Source of the DNA: Paenibacillus_E sp964253085
Lineage (GTDB): Bacteria > Bacillota > Bacilli > Paenibacillales > NBRC-103111
Length of the DNA stretch: 64,000 nucleotides
Assembly: GCF_964253085.1 (NCBI RefSeq)
Contig: NZ_CAXUQH020000001.1
Coordinates: 1,240,001-1,304,000, forward strand
Direction of reading: 5' to 3'
The notes below the pieces were generated by a model. That model was given only the letters and a program-made list of their open reading frames with translations. It was not told the DNA's origin and ran no database searches. Shown here piece by piece: positions 27,375-36,455 of this stretch (positions are counted from its first letter, which is position 1; each line of letters begins with the position of its first letter). Position numbers and translations under genes: made by a program.

Positions 27375-28966
27375 AGCTTCTTATTGTGGAGGATGAACCT
27401 TTATTTTTGTACAATCTGGTTTATCAGATTGATTGGGATCAATATGGCATCGAAGTGATGTCCGCAGAGAATGGTCAGGAAGCGCTGCAACGAATCGGCC
27501 GCAACCTGCCGGACATTGTTCTACTGGATATTCAGATGCCGGAGATGGATGGTCTAGCTTTGGCTCGGGTCATTCAAGAACGGTATTCGCAAATCAAAGT
27601 GATCATCCTGAGCGGACATGATAACTTCGCTTATGCTCAACAAGCGATCAAACTGGGTATCGTGAAATACTTATTGAAGCCTGCGGAGGACGAGGAGATC
27701 GTTGAGGCGGTTTTGGAAGCGGTACGTTTGGTCAAAGAGGAGTGGGAGCGAAATCATAGCCACATGGCTCTTCAGCAAAAATGGACGGAACATTTACCTC
27801 GGCTGCAGGCTGGGTTTTTCCAAAACCTGATCAACGGCCGTTATGCGGACTGGGAAATTTCGCGAAGAAGCCGAGATCTTATGCTTGATTTAAGCGAGAA
27901 ACAGCTGAATACAGCAATTGTCGTTCAAATGGACCCGTTGTCGAAAGAGGAGGAACGATTTACACAACAGGATCATGGACTGCTGCAGTTTTCATTGCAT
28001 TGCATGGCTAAAGAGTTGTTTTCCGGTGAAAACTGCGAAATCATCACAGATTCGAATGGGGATACGGTGCTGCTGTTTATGGGTGCGTCGGACAATGAGC
28101 AAGAATGGATGGCGAGAATGAATTCTTTCGCTTCAAAGCTTATTTCCGTCGTTAAGGAATGCCTTAAGCTGACGGCAAGCGCCGGCATTGGAACCTGCGT
28201 CAAGCTGGAGCATCTCCCACTATCGTACCAGCAGGCCTTACGTGCACTGGAAGACCGTGTTATCTTTGGTCACGATCTTGTCATCTCGTACAGGGAAAGA
28301 ACGTCCGTAAACGAGAATAGCATAAGCGATGCGGGGTTCACCAAAGCGATCGAGGTAGCTTTGCTGACAGGCGATCAGGAGAGGGCTGTTGCCTTGAGCC
28401 AGGATTTTGTCCGGGAGAACATTGAGGGATCCGACACCCTTCAAGAGGTAAAGGAGTTTTTGCTGTGGATGTCTGGATTGCTTACTAGAATTGTTCAATC
28501 GCAAAATTGGTCAGTGAAGCAGGTTGTAGGTGACGATTATGCGTATTTTTTAAATTTAAACGCCCTACTAAGTAAGGAGCAAATGCTGGAATGGCTTTCG
28601 CGGACGGTAAAAAGCATTACCTCGTATGCCAGAACGCAGCGATCTTCCCAGCACGAGCATTTGCTAAAGCAAATATTATCTTTTGTGGACGAGCGCATGG
28701 AACATGATTTAACGCTAAATGCTGTGGCAGATTCGATGTACATCAACTCCTCTTATTTGAGCAGATTATTCAAGCAGGAGATGGGAAAGACTTTTTCCGA
28801 TTATGTGTTAGAACGGAAAATGACCAAAGCAAGGGAATTGCTGCTCGACGGTCGTAAGGTGCACGATGCCGCCGTAATGACTGGGTACAAAGAGGATAGC
28901 TACTTCATCAAAGTTTTTCGAAAATATTGGGGTGTTACACCAGGAGAGATACGCGTCACACCTTAA
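27371..28966 (+). CDS. YesN-type response regulator with AraC DNA-binding domain (set 3)
   Basis: A 531-residue protein: receiver domain (E7/D8 acidic pair, phosphoacceptor D53 in VLLDIQMP, YLLKPA), a middle domain, and an AraC helix-turn-helix at about 430-530 (LTLNAVADSMYINSSYLSRLF ... KYWGVTPGEIR). ATG 27371 overlaps the kinase stop. It is the best candidate to bind the three family-3 promoters at 21940, 29056 and 34196, since these surround it and no other family-3-linked regulator is present. Confidence 0.93.
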   Translation: MKLLIVEDEPLFLYNLVYQIDWDQYGIEVMSAENGQEALQRIGRNLPDIVLLDIQMPEMDGLALARVIQERYSQIKVIILSGHDNFAYAQQAIKLGIVKYLLKPAEDEEIVEAVLEAVRLVKEEWERNHSHMALQQKWTEHLPRLQAGFFQNLINGRYADWEISRRSRDLMLDLSEKQLNTAIVVQMDPLSKEEERFTQQDHGLLQFSLHCMAKELFSGENCEIITDSNGDTVLLFMGASDNEQEWMARMNSFASKLISVVKECLKLTASAGIGTCVKLEHLPLSYQQALRALEDRVIFGHDLVISYRERTSVNENSISDAGFTKAIEVALLTGDQERAVALSQDFVRENIEGSDTLQEVKEFLLWMSGLLTRIVQSQNWSVKQVVGDDYAYFLNLNALLSKEQMLEWLSRTVKSITSYARTQRSSQHEHLLKQILSFVDERMEHDLTLNAVADSMYINSSYLSRLFKQEMGKTFSDYVLERKMTKARELLLDGRKVHDAAVMTGYKEDSYFIKVFRKYWGVTPGEIRVTP

Positions 28967-28979
28967 CTTATATACGCCA

Positions 28980-29024
28980 AAGAACCCGTCGATCCCAAGT
29001 AGAGGAAAGGCTGGGTTCTTTTTT
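28980..29024 (+). terminator. Intrinsic terminator after the set-3 regulator
   Basis: AAGAACCC (28980-28987) pairs with GGGTTCTT (29013-29020) around a long loop, followed by TTTT. Confidence 0.75.
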
Positions 29025-29055
29025 CTTGCCGGGAATTGAAATATCAAGGATGAAG

Positions 29056-29096
29056 TCATCAAAGTATCAGTACACGTTATCTAATTACTATAGGAA
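29056..29096 (+). promoter_or_regulatory. Family-3 promoter, copy b
   Basis: TCATCAAAGTAT (29056-29067), 16 bp, ATTACTATAGGAA (29084-29096), with -10 TACTAT at 29086-29091. It drives the secreted glycosidase at 29163. Confidence 0.8.
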
Positions 29097-29162
29097 TGTA
29101 GCAGGAGGTTTTTTTACAATAAAGATGTATCCAGTCTGCATCAGAGAGGAAGGGGAATTATC

Positions 29163-31973
29163 ATGTTTCAAAGCAAACGATTTATGAGGGCAAGCAGGAT
29201 TGTATGCGTACTCATGTCACTGTTCTTGCTGCAGGCCATGCTCTTTCAAGCAGCCAGCTCTTCAGTAGCCTCGGCAGCGGCCGTTGAGGTGATAGTCGAT
29301 AACGGAAGTTCGTACAATACGCTGCATAACAGCGGCACTTTTGTCAAATCAACAGGCACCTGGAGTTCTACGACGACAAATATTAATGCATTTGAGGGCA
29401 ATTATTTTACAAGCAATGTCGCTGCCAACTATGCGGTATGGACACCTAACATTCCGGTTTCTGGCGAGTATGAGATTTATATGACATGGCTTGCCCATAC
29501 CAACCGTGCTACAGCAGCACCGCTTGAAATTAAGTATGCCGGCGGGATCGATACATCTGAGACGGTGAATCAAACTGTGTACGGAAGCGAGGGAGGGAGT
29601 ACCGTATGGAATCTCATAGGCACTTACCAGCTCTCGGCAGGATCTGAAAACTACGTCAAGCTATTAAACACTGCAGGCGGCAAGTACATCTTTGCCGACG
29701 CCGTGAAATTCGTGCTTAAGCAGCCTCCCGGCGAGCCTGGTCCAGGAACGGATCCGGAACCTGAACCGAATGCAACGGTGTTGGATAACGCGTCGCCACA
29801 TTTTACTACAACCGGCTCGTGGTCAGCGGTTACGGCAACTTCAAGCGTATACGGAAGCGATTACATGGCGACTTCCTCGAGCAGTCCGCTGAACACGGCG
29901 CAATGGGATATACCAGATGATATAGCCCCTGGCAAATATGATCTTTACATGATGTGGAACGGTGGGGGCGATCGGGCTGCGCAAGTGCCATTGGAGATCA
30001 AATTTGATCTGGGTCTGGATTCCGCTAAGACTGTTAACCAACAGACAAACGGCAGCCAGTGGAATCTGATCGGGACCTACTATTTCTCGCCGGAATACGG
30101 GCAGTACATTAAGCTAATTGGCAGTGGTAATGGCGTGACGGTTGCTGATGCCATAAAGCTGGTCTTTAAAGAGGGCTCTCCGCCGACTTCAGCGCCAGCG
30201 CCTATCTATGCCATGCCGAGTTCCGTAGGGGATGAGTTGTTGATTGATAATACCGACCCCAGATTTTCAACGGTCGGCAGCGGCTGGGCAAGCACAACAG
30301 CGGGTGGGGCTTTTGAAGGCACGAACTTTATGAAGTTAACGGATACGGCCCCGAATCAGGCCAATGCGGCAACCTGGTCTACCTCCAATATTCAAACCGC
30401 CGGCAAGTACGACGTTTACATGAAATGGCCTTCGGCAGCGGAACGACCTGCAGCGGCACCTGTTTTGGTCAAATCGGCAGACGGAACGGAAATATATAGT
30501 GCAGCAAACAGCAACTATCAAGTGGATTTATCCGGATTTGTGAACCAACGGGAACATGGCGGGGAGTGGAATTATTTAGGTGCGTATACGTTTAACTCTG
30601 GCAAAAGCTACTTTGTTAAAGTGACCGGAGGTGAAGGCGGTGAGCTTGCTGCCGATGCCGTGAAATTCGTGCTCAAACAAAAAACTTCTGTATCCGAGCC
30701 ATACCCAGAGCCTAAACACGAAGGTGTGATCAAAGTAGCTATCGTGCAGGACAATCTTGGAAACTATAGCTTAACAAGAGGCGGCCAGCCGTTCTTTATC
30801 AAAGGAGTTGCCGGTGCAGAGGATGTAGATGTCATCGCTGAGCGAGGCGGAAATGCGTTAAGAACGTATAACCATACCGCATTAAACGGGTGGGAAATAT
30901 TAGACCGTGCTTATGAGCAGGGGGTCGGCGTTATGATCGGCCTTTGGTTTGTACAGAACGGTGATGGTATCGATTATTCCAATCCGGCGGACAAGGCGAA
31001 GATTACCGCACAGCTGGAAGATTTCAAGCAGGTCGTTTTGAAATACAAGGATCATCCTGCCGTAATTGCTTGGGCACTTGGTAACGAAACTGATAAAGGC
31101 AACATGGATGTTTATTACACGATCAATGAATTGGCCAAATTCGTTCATGATCATGACCCGAATCATCCAACAGTCAGCGTGCTCGCCGGCTCCTCGCCGA
31201 CGAAGGTCAAGGGTGTGAAGGACAATGCGCCGAACATCGATATTTTGGGTATTAACACTTACATTCACATTGATAATGTTTATGAAAATGTAGTAAATCA
31301 GGGTGGATGGACTGGCCCGTATTTGATTACCGAGTTCGGTCCAGATGCTTCTTACGAAGTCAAAAAAGTGAACGGCATCGCTCCGATCGAGCTAGACAGC
31401 GGCCCGAAATCCAGCTTGATTTATAGCAGGTATATGGACTATATTATCGGCCATCCCGATAAAGTTGTCGGTTCTTATGTCTTCAAAATTGCCGAAGTTA
31501 TCGGGAATACGCATACTTGGTATAATTTGCAGCTGGAAAATACCAAAAAGACCCCTCTGTTTGACGAAATCAGCAGGGCGTGGACAGGTGCGTATCCAAC
31601 CAATCAAGCACCGCGCGTTTCGGATATGAAGCTCTCCGGGGGCGCTTATGAGGATTTGAAACTGGATCCGGCACTTGCACGTGATGTGCTGCTTCAGCCT
31701 GGCGAGCGGTTTACCATGGCGGCAGCGGTGACAGATGCGGAGCAGGACTCGCTGACTTTTGCCTGGGAAATCCGGTACGAATATAAAGCGGATGCCACGA
31801 GCAAACCAGGACAATTAATACCGGATACATTGTTTGAACCGAATCCGGAGGATGAGCATTCGATGAGCTTCTATGCACCTGTGAAGCCGGGTGATTACCG
31901 CGTATTTCTGTACGTGTACGATGGACATAACAACGTTGGAACGGCCAATTTTCCGTTCCGTGTACAACCATAG
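29163..31973 (+). CDS. Secreted multidomain glycosidase with three carbohydrate-binding-like repeats and a GH2/GH5-like barrel
   Basis: A 936-residue exported protein with a signal peptide of about 39 residues (hydrophobic core then SSVASAAA). Three repeated domains of 125-145 residues (about 40-185, 205-335 and 360-505) each run from a VDN/LDN/IDN start to an ADA(V/I)K(F/L)V end, with a WNLIGTY-type strand near the end; they resemble golvesin/Xly-type binding domains. From about 515 follows a TIM barrel with VIAWALGNETDKG (acid/base in NE) and YLITEFGPD (likely nucleophile), then a tail resembling a Big/fibronectin-like domain. It probably acts on an insoluble polysaccharide outside the cell. 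Exact GH family and substrate are unresolved. Confidence 0.8.
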   Translation: MFQSKRFMRASRIVCVLMSLFLLQAMLFQAASSSVASAAAVEVIVDNGSSYNTLHNSGTFVKSTGTWSSTTTNINAFEGNYFTSNVAANYAVWTPNIPVSGEYEIYMTWLAHTNRATAAPLEIKYAGGIDTSETVNQTVYGSEGGSTVWNLIGTYQLSAGSENYVKLLNTAGGKYIFADAVKFVLKQPPGEPGPGTDPEPEPNATVLDNASPHFTTTGSWSAVTATSSVYGSDYMATSSSSPLNTAQWDIPDDIAPGKYDLYMMWNGGGDRAAQVPLEIKFDLGLDSAKTVNQQTNGSQWNLIGTYYFSPEYGQYIKLIGSGNGVTVADAIKLVFKEGSPPTSAPAPIYAMPSSVGDELLIDNTDPRFSTVGSGWASTTAGGAFEGTNFMKLTDTAPNQANAATWSTSNIQTAGKYDVYMKWPSAAERPAAAPVLVKSADGTEIYSAANSNYQVDLSGFVNQREHGGEWNYLGAYTFNSGKSYFVKVTGGEGGELAADAVKFVLKQKTSVSEPYPEPKHEGVIKVAIVQDNLGNYSLTRGGQPFFIKGVAGAEDVDVIAERGGNALRTYNHTALNGWEILDRAYEQGVGVMIGLWFVQNGDGIDYSNPADKAKITAQLEDFKQVVLKYKDHPAVIAWALGNETDKGNMDVYYTINELAKFVHDHDPNHPTVSVLAGSSPTKVKGVKDNAPNIDILGINTYIHIDNVYENVVNQGGWTGPYLITEFGPDASYEVKKVNGIAPIELDSGPKSSLIYSRYMDYIIGHPDKVVGSYVFKIAEVIGNTHTWYNLQLENTKKTPLFDEISRAWTGAYPTNQAPRVSDMKLSGGAYEDLKLDPALARDVLLQPGERFTMAAAVTDAEQDSLTFAWEIRYEYKADATSKPGQLIPDTLFEPNPEDEHSMSFYAPVKPGDYRVFLYVYDGHNNVGTANFPFRVQP

Positions 31974-31993
31974 ATAGAGGAGGTAGAACAACT

Positions 31994-34222
31994 ATGCGGA
32001 AGTGGAAACGGATATTATCTTCGTATATTATTGCGGCCTTGGCTATTATGCCCGCAATCGGAGAACGGGCGCTTGCGGAAAGCGGCATCTCCGAGCTATC
32101 GGAGGGCCAGTTTGTACAGTTTGGCCGATATCAGGAAGATTCGATTGTTTGGCAAATTGTCCATCAGGAGGATGACGGAAGTTGGCTCCTAGTCTCACGG
32201 CAGATACTGGCATTGAAACCATTTGACGCAACGGGAGATCAAGTAGACTATGACGGCAACGGCAGCCCCGACACGAACGACGAGCAGCGCGCTAATTACG
32301 GAAGTAATTATTGGGCGAAATCTAGCTTGAGGGAGTGGCTGAACAGTGAGAACGATACGGTAACTTTCTCTCATCAGGCACCTGACAATAACCATGTGCT
32401 TGGAAATTTCAATGATTATGCAGGTGAAGCGGGCTTTTTATCTGGGTTTACGCAAGCGGAACGGGAGGCCATTCAGCCTAAGGTTGTCAAAACTTTGCTT
32501 GCCGGGCAAGACGCCGGACAGAAGCAGGGCGGCACCCAGGCTCATACCTGGAGCTCAGCATCAGAAACAGTGCTGCAAAATGAGGAGACAGCGTATTACC
32601 AAAAGGTTACTGATCGGGTGTTTATTCCTAGCTTGAAGGAACTTAAGGAGTACATCATCGATCAAGGCGGGGACCCACTTCGCATACCTACGGCGAGCGC
32701 AGTGAGCAGATCGGAATATAAGGACAAAACCGGCATAACGGATCAAGCAGCGTGGTATTATTGGCTGCGGGATGCATATAGCGGAAATGGCTATGGGGTA
32801 CGCATCGTACATTCGATGGGAGTAATTGCGGCAGCCAACGCCGGAGGAGGCACCGTCGGTGTTGTTCCCGCTCTGGTATTGAAGCCGAATCTAACTGTGG
32901 CAAGTGGCCTTGGGACTGAGCAAGATCCTTATGTGGTCACGGGCAGCCAAACGGAAACGGGATCGGAACCCGAAACTGACGAGGACAATTCGCCTGACAA
33001 TGGATCGGACAATGGCACTGGCAGCGAATCGGTCAGCCCGAATGCGCCAGCCGGTGGGATTAATAGTACCGGCAGCGTTTCACCGAACGATAAACAAACG
33101 GTTACGGAAAAAGATTTGAAGCAGGATACGGCTTCAGGTACCGTGACTGTAGATTTGGAAGCTGGGAAGAGGGTACTCGAATTGCCGCTGCAATCGGCGG
33201 CATTAATCGGTAACACAAATTTAATAGTGAGAACGGGTACAGCGAGAGTGGTTATTCCTCCGAAAGTACTGGTATCTATGGCCGTGGCAATCAACGAAAC
33301 GGATGCGAAAAAAGCGCAGATCGTCATGGTCGTCGAGAAGGCTTCCGCATCGGGCGTTGAGCCATGGCAGACGGATTTAGGCGCATCCTTAAAGCAAATG
33401 GGAGACTTGTATCATTTCGACTTGTACGTACGGACCGAAGATAACCGGAGGATCAAACAGGATGCTTTTGCAGAACCGATCGAGGTAATGCTTCCATATC
33501 CAGTAGGAGCCAATGCATCAGTTCTAGGTGTGTATTATCACAATGACGCTTTAGGGAAATGGGAGTATGTCGGAGGAGAGGCTGACCTTGTTAACGGACA
33601 GATCAAAGTCAAATTGAACCATTTCAGCACGTATGCTGTTATGGAATATGATAAATCGTTTGCCGACTTGCCCTCTTCTCATTGGGCATCTTCGGCAGTC
33701 AAGGCTCTTGCAGCGAAACATATCATTGAAGGCGTGAGTGAACGGGAGTTCTCGCCTGATAGCTATACAAGCCGGGCACAATTTGCCGTACTATTGACGC
33801 GAATACTTGGGCTGAATGCCAAGGGTACCACACCTTTTGTCGATTTGAAAGAAGGCGAATGGTACGTGGATGCGGTTGCGGCAGCTAATGAAGCAAAATT
33901 AATCGAAGGCCGCTCTGATACGGTGTTTGAGCCGAATGCACCCATCACCAGAGAGGAAATGGCCGTCATGCTCGTTCGCAGTTACGAATGGGCGGCCGGG
34001 CGGCAGACCACAGCGAAACAGATGGTCTATACCGATGCTGAGCAGATTTCCGATTGGGCTAAGCCTTATATTCAGCAAGCAACGGATGTTGGATTGATGA
34101 GCGGACAACACGACGATCGGTTTGCTCCTGCGAGCTTTACAACCCGGGCGGAGACTGCGCAAGCTCTACTCAACTTAATGAAAGTAATGGATCAGTCATC
34201 AAAGTATTATAGAGCGCAATGA
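31994..34222 (+). CDS. S-layer-homology surface protein with DUF6273-like domain
   Basis: A 742-residue exported protein with a signal peptide of about 29 residues. Residues 35-305 resemble a DUF6273/formylglycine-like fold (QFGRYQEDSIVWQIV, NYWAKSSLREWLN, VVPALVLKPNL). An acidic Gly/Ser/Asn linker (about 315-365) and a further domain follow. Three SLH repeats end the protein (FADLPSSHWASSAVKAL; FVDLKEGEWYVDAVAAA; YTDAEQISDWAKPYIQQ), anchoring it to cell-wall polymers. It follows the glycosidase by 20 nt behind GAGGAGG, so the two form one operon and may work as a surface pair. Its last eight codons overlap the family-3 operator of the next operon. Confidence 0.88.
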   Translation: MRKWKRILSSYIIAALAIMPAIGERALAESGISELSEGQFVQFGRYQEDSIVWQIVHQEDDGSWLLVSRQILALKPFDATGDQVDYDGNGSPDTNDEQRANYGSNYWAKSSLREWLNSENDTVTFSHQAPDNNHVLGNFNDYAGEAGFLSGFTQAEREAIQPKVVKTLLAGQDAGQKQGGTQAHTWSSASETVLQNEETAYYQKVTDRVFIPSLKELKEYIIDQGGDPLRIPTASAVSRSEYKDKTGITDQAAWYYWLRDAYSGNGYGVRIVHSMGVIAAANAGGGTVGVVPALVLKPNLTVASGLGTEQDPYVVTGSQTETGSEPETDEDNSPDNGSDNGTGSESVSPNAPAGGINSTGSVSPNDKQTVTEKDLKQDTASGTVTVDLEAGKRVLELPLQSAALIGNTNLIVRTGTARVVIPPKVLVSMAVAINETDAKKAQIVMVVEKASASGVEPWQTDLGASLKQMGDLYHFDLYVRTEDNRRIKQDAFAEPIEVMLPYPVGANASVLGVYYHNDALGKWEYVGGEADLVNGQIKVKLNHFSTYAVMEYDKSFADLPSSHWASSAVKALAAKHIIEGVSEREFSPDSYTSRAQFAVLLTRILGLNAKGTTPFVDLKEGEWYVDAVAAANEAKLIEGRSDTVFEPNAPITREEMAVMLVRSYEWAAGRQTTAKQMVYTDAEQISDWAKPYIQQATDVGLMSGQHDDRFAPASFTTRAETAQALLNLMKVMDQSSKYYRAQ

Positions 34223-34236
34223 GATTACTATAGGAA
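34196..34236 (+). promoter_or_regulatory. Family-3 promoter, copy c, overlapping coding sequence
   Basis: TCATCAAAGTAT (34196-34207) lies within the last codons of the SLH gene, whose stop is at 34220-34222. After 16 bp comes ATTACTATAGGAA (34224-34236), with -10 TACTAT at 34226-34231. It drives the oxidoreductase cassette. Confidence 0.8.
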
Positions 34237-34330
34237 AGCTAAGGTGCTTATATTAGAGTGAAATCATCGGAAAATCGAACAGAAAGCATAGCAAGAAGAA
34301 ATAGTTTTTCGATACTGGAGGACTTGGCAT

Positions 34331-35677
34331 ATGAGCGAACGAATTACCGTTCCTGCAATGGACGTACCACTTTTTGATGAAGTAGATGTACTGGTAACCG
34401 GTGGAGGACCGGCGGGCATCGGAGCGGCGCTGGCAGCGGCGCGCAATGGAGCATCTGTGCTGCTCGTGGAGCAACGCGGTTATCTCGGAGGAATGGCTAC
34501 TGTTTCTCAGGTTCCGGCATGGTGCCCGTACACGGATAAGCAAAAGCCGGTTATTCGTGGGATCGGCATTGAAATTTTGAATGAGATGAAAGCAAGAATG
34601 GAGCCGGGGTTTCAGGAGCTTTGGAAAGATAGGCTGGATTGGGTGCCGATTGATGCAGAGATATTGAAAAAGCTGCTTGACGATAAAATGGCAGAAGCTG
34701 GCGTGCGACTGTTATATCATACTTTCGTAAGCAAAGTGTTGCATCGGGACGGGATCGTGGAAGCAGCCATCATTCATAACAAAACAGGCACTCAGGCAAT
34801 TAAGGCTAAGATGTTTATCGATACGTCGAGCGACGCTGATATTACCTATCATGCTGGGGGACAGTTTGCCCAGGGTGGCGATGAAGGCGAGCTGCAGCCC
34901 GGAACGATGTGTTTTGTCATGAGCAATCTGGATCGGAAGCGTTATATGGCGTACTGCAAGGAGTTCGGCAATAGCTTGAAGCATGCCATCAACGAGGCAA
35001 AGGCCAAGGGAACGCTGCGTGTAGTCCGCGATTGGGCCGGCATTTCCTGGGTGAACGATCATACCGCTGGATTTAATTTCGGGCATATCTTTGGAATCGA
35101 CGGGTCCAAAGCAGAGGATCTCACACGTGGTGCCGTTGAAGGGCGCGCCTTAGTCCATCATATTGCTGAATGGCTGAAATCCACGATACCGGGTTTCGAA
35201 AGCGGCTATCTGGCGTTGACCGGGGAGCAGATCGGAATCCGAGAAACCCGCCGCATCATTGGGGATGTCGTGGTGACAGCAGATGATTTCGTAGCGTGCC
35301 GCAGCTTCCCCGACGACATTGCACGAAACGCGTATTTCATCGATGTTCATATGGCTAAGCCGACTGGCGGCATGATCATATCTCATCTTCCCGATGGTCA
35401 TTCGCATGGCATTCCTTACCGTGCCTTACTTCCGGTCGACATTGAGAATGTCATTGTCGCCGGACGCTCAATCTCGACAGACCGCGCAACCCAAGGCTCT
35501 ACTCGGGTCATGCCGAATTGTTTTGCGATGGGCGAAGCCGCAGGAACCGCTGCTGCGATATTAACGAAGCGGGGGTTAAATCGCAGCAGAAGTATTGATA
35601 TTGATGAGCTGCAATCGCAATTAATTCGTCAAGGAGCTTGGCTTGGAGAAGACCTTCATGCCAATAAACAGACATAA
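34331..35677 (+). CDS. FAD-dependent oxidoreductase
   Basis: A 448-residue cytosolic flavoprotein. The N-terminal dinucleotide fold is clear (VLVTGGGPAGIGAALAAARN, then LLVEQRGYLGGMAT), and the C-terminal FAD motif is in VIVAGRSISTDRATQGSTRV. It resembles the FAD-dependent oxidoreductases found in sugar-use loci (FAD_oxidored type). A family-3 promoter and GGAGG precede ATG 34331. It overlaps the isomerase gene by 1 nt (TAATG). With the isomerase and the Gfo/Idh protein it may oxidise sugars to keto-sugars; substrate unknown. Confidence 0.8.
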   Translation: MSERITVPAMDVPLFDEVDVLVTGGGPAGIGAALAAARNGASVLLVEQRGYLGGMATVSQVPAWCPYTDKQKPVIRGIGIEILNEMKARMEPGFQELWKDRLDWVPIDAEILKKLLDDKMAEAGVRLLYHTFVSKVLHRDGIVEAAIIHNKTGTQAIKAKMFIDTSSDADITYHAGGQFAQGGDEGELQPGTMCFVMSNLDRKRYMAYCKEFGNSLKHAINEAKAKGTLRVVRDWAGISWVNDHTAGFNFGHIFGIDGSKAEDLTRGAVEGRALVHHIAEWLKSTIPGFESGYLALTGEQIGIRETRRIIGDVVVTADDFVACRSFPDDIARNAYFIDVHMAKPTGGMIISHLPDGHSHGIPYRALLPVDIENVIVAGRSISTDRATQGSTRVMPNCFAMGEAAGTAAAILTKRGLNRSRSIDIDELQSQLIRQGAWLGEDLHANKQT

Positions 35678-36432
35678 TGAGACATAAATGGGCCGTCCAA
35701 TTATATACGCTGCGCAACGAATGCACGACCAATTTTCCGGCAGTGCTGCGCGAATTGAAACAAATGGGTTGGGCTGGCGTACAACTCGCGGGTTATAACG
35801 GATATGATCCGAAACAGCTTGCAGCCATTATGAAAGAAACCGGTTTGAAGGCCGCAGGCATGCATGTCGGATATGATCAGATCGTACAGAGTCTGGAACA
35901 GATCGTTAAAGATGCAGAGATGTTTGAAACGAAGGACATTATTTGTCCATTCGTCCAACCGGCGCGAAGAACGGAAGCGGGTTACCGGGAAATGAAGGAA
36001 ACGCTTCGTAATGCTGCACGGCAGCTTCAAGGTGCCGGGTACCGCATTAGCTACCATAATCATGCATTTGAATTCGATACGATGATTGACGGACAGCATG
36101 CATTGGCTTATATGCTGGACCCCGTGCCGGATAATCCGATCTTGGCTGAAATCGATGTTTATTGGATTCGGAAAGCAGGCTTTGATCCGTTGCATTTTAT
36201 CGATAAGTATGCGCATCGGATGCCGATCATCCATCTTAAGGATATGGCGAAGGATGAGAGTCAAGCGTTTGCTGAAATCGGTACCGGTGTCATTGATTTT
36301 CGCCCAATTCTCGATTGGGGGGAAGCGAATGGAATCGAGTGGTACGTTGTGGAGCAGGATGAATGCCCGCGTGATCCAATGGATTGCGTTCGGAACAGCT
36401 TCGCGCAACTCGAGCGGTTGATAAGGAAATAG
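35677..36432 (+). CDS. Sugar phosphate isomerase/epimerase family protein (xylose-isomerase-like TIM barrel)
   Basis: A 251-residue AP-endonuclease-2/IolE-like TIM barrel. Visible metal-site pieces are SYHNHAFEF, ILAEIDVYWIRKAG and IIHLKDMA, with a late VVEQDECPRD. The start is ATG 35677, which shares one base with the upstream stop. Members act as keto-sugar isomerases, epimerases or lyases; several take part in 3-keto-glycoside cleavage together with Gfo/Idh oxidoreductases. The specific reaction cannot be read here. Confidence 0.85.
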   Translation: MRHKWAVQLYTLRNECTTNFPAVLRELKQMGWAGVQLAGYNGYDPKQLAAIMKETGLKAAGMHVGYDQIVQSLEQIVKDAEMFETKDIICPFVQPARRTEAGYREMKETLRNAARQLQGAGYRISYHNHAFEFDTMIDGQHALAYMLDPVPDNPILAEIDVYWIRKAGFDPLHFIDKYAHRMPIIHLKDMAKDESQAFAEIGTGVIDFRPILDWGEANGIEWYVVEQDECPRDPMDCVRNSFAQLERLIRK

Positions 36433-36455
36433 GCAAGATGGGGGGGATATACCAA

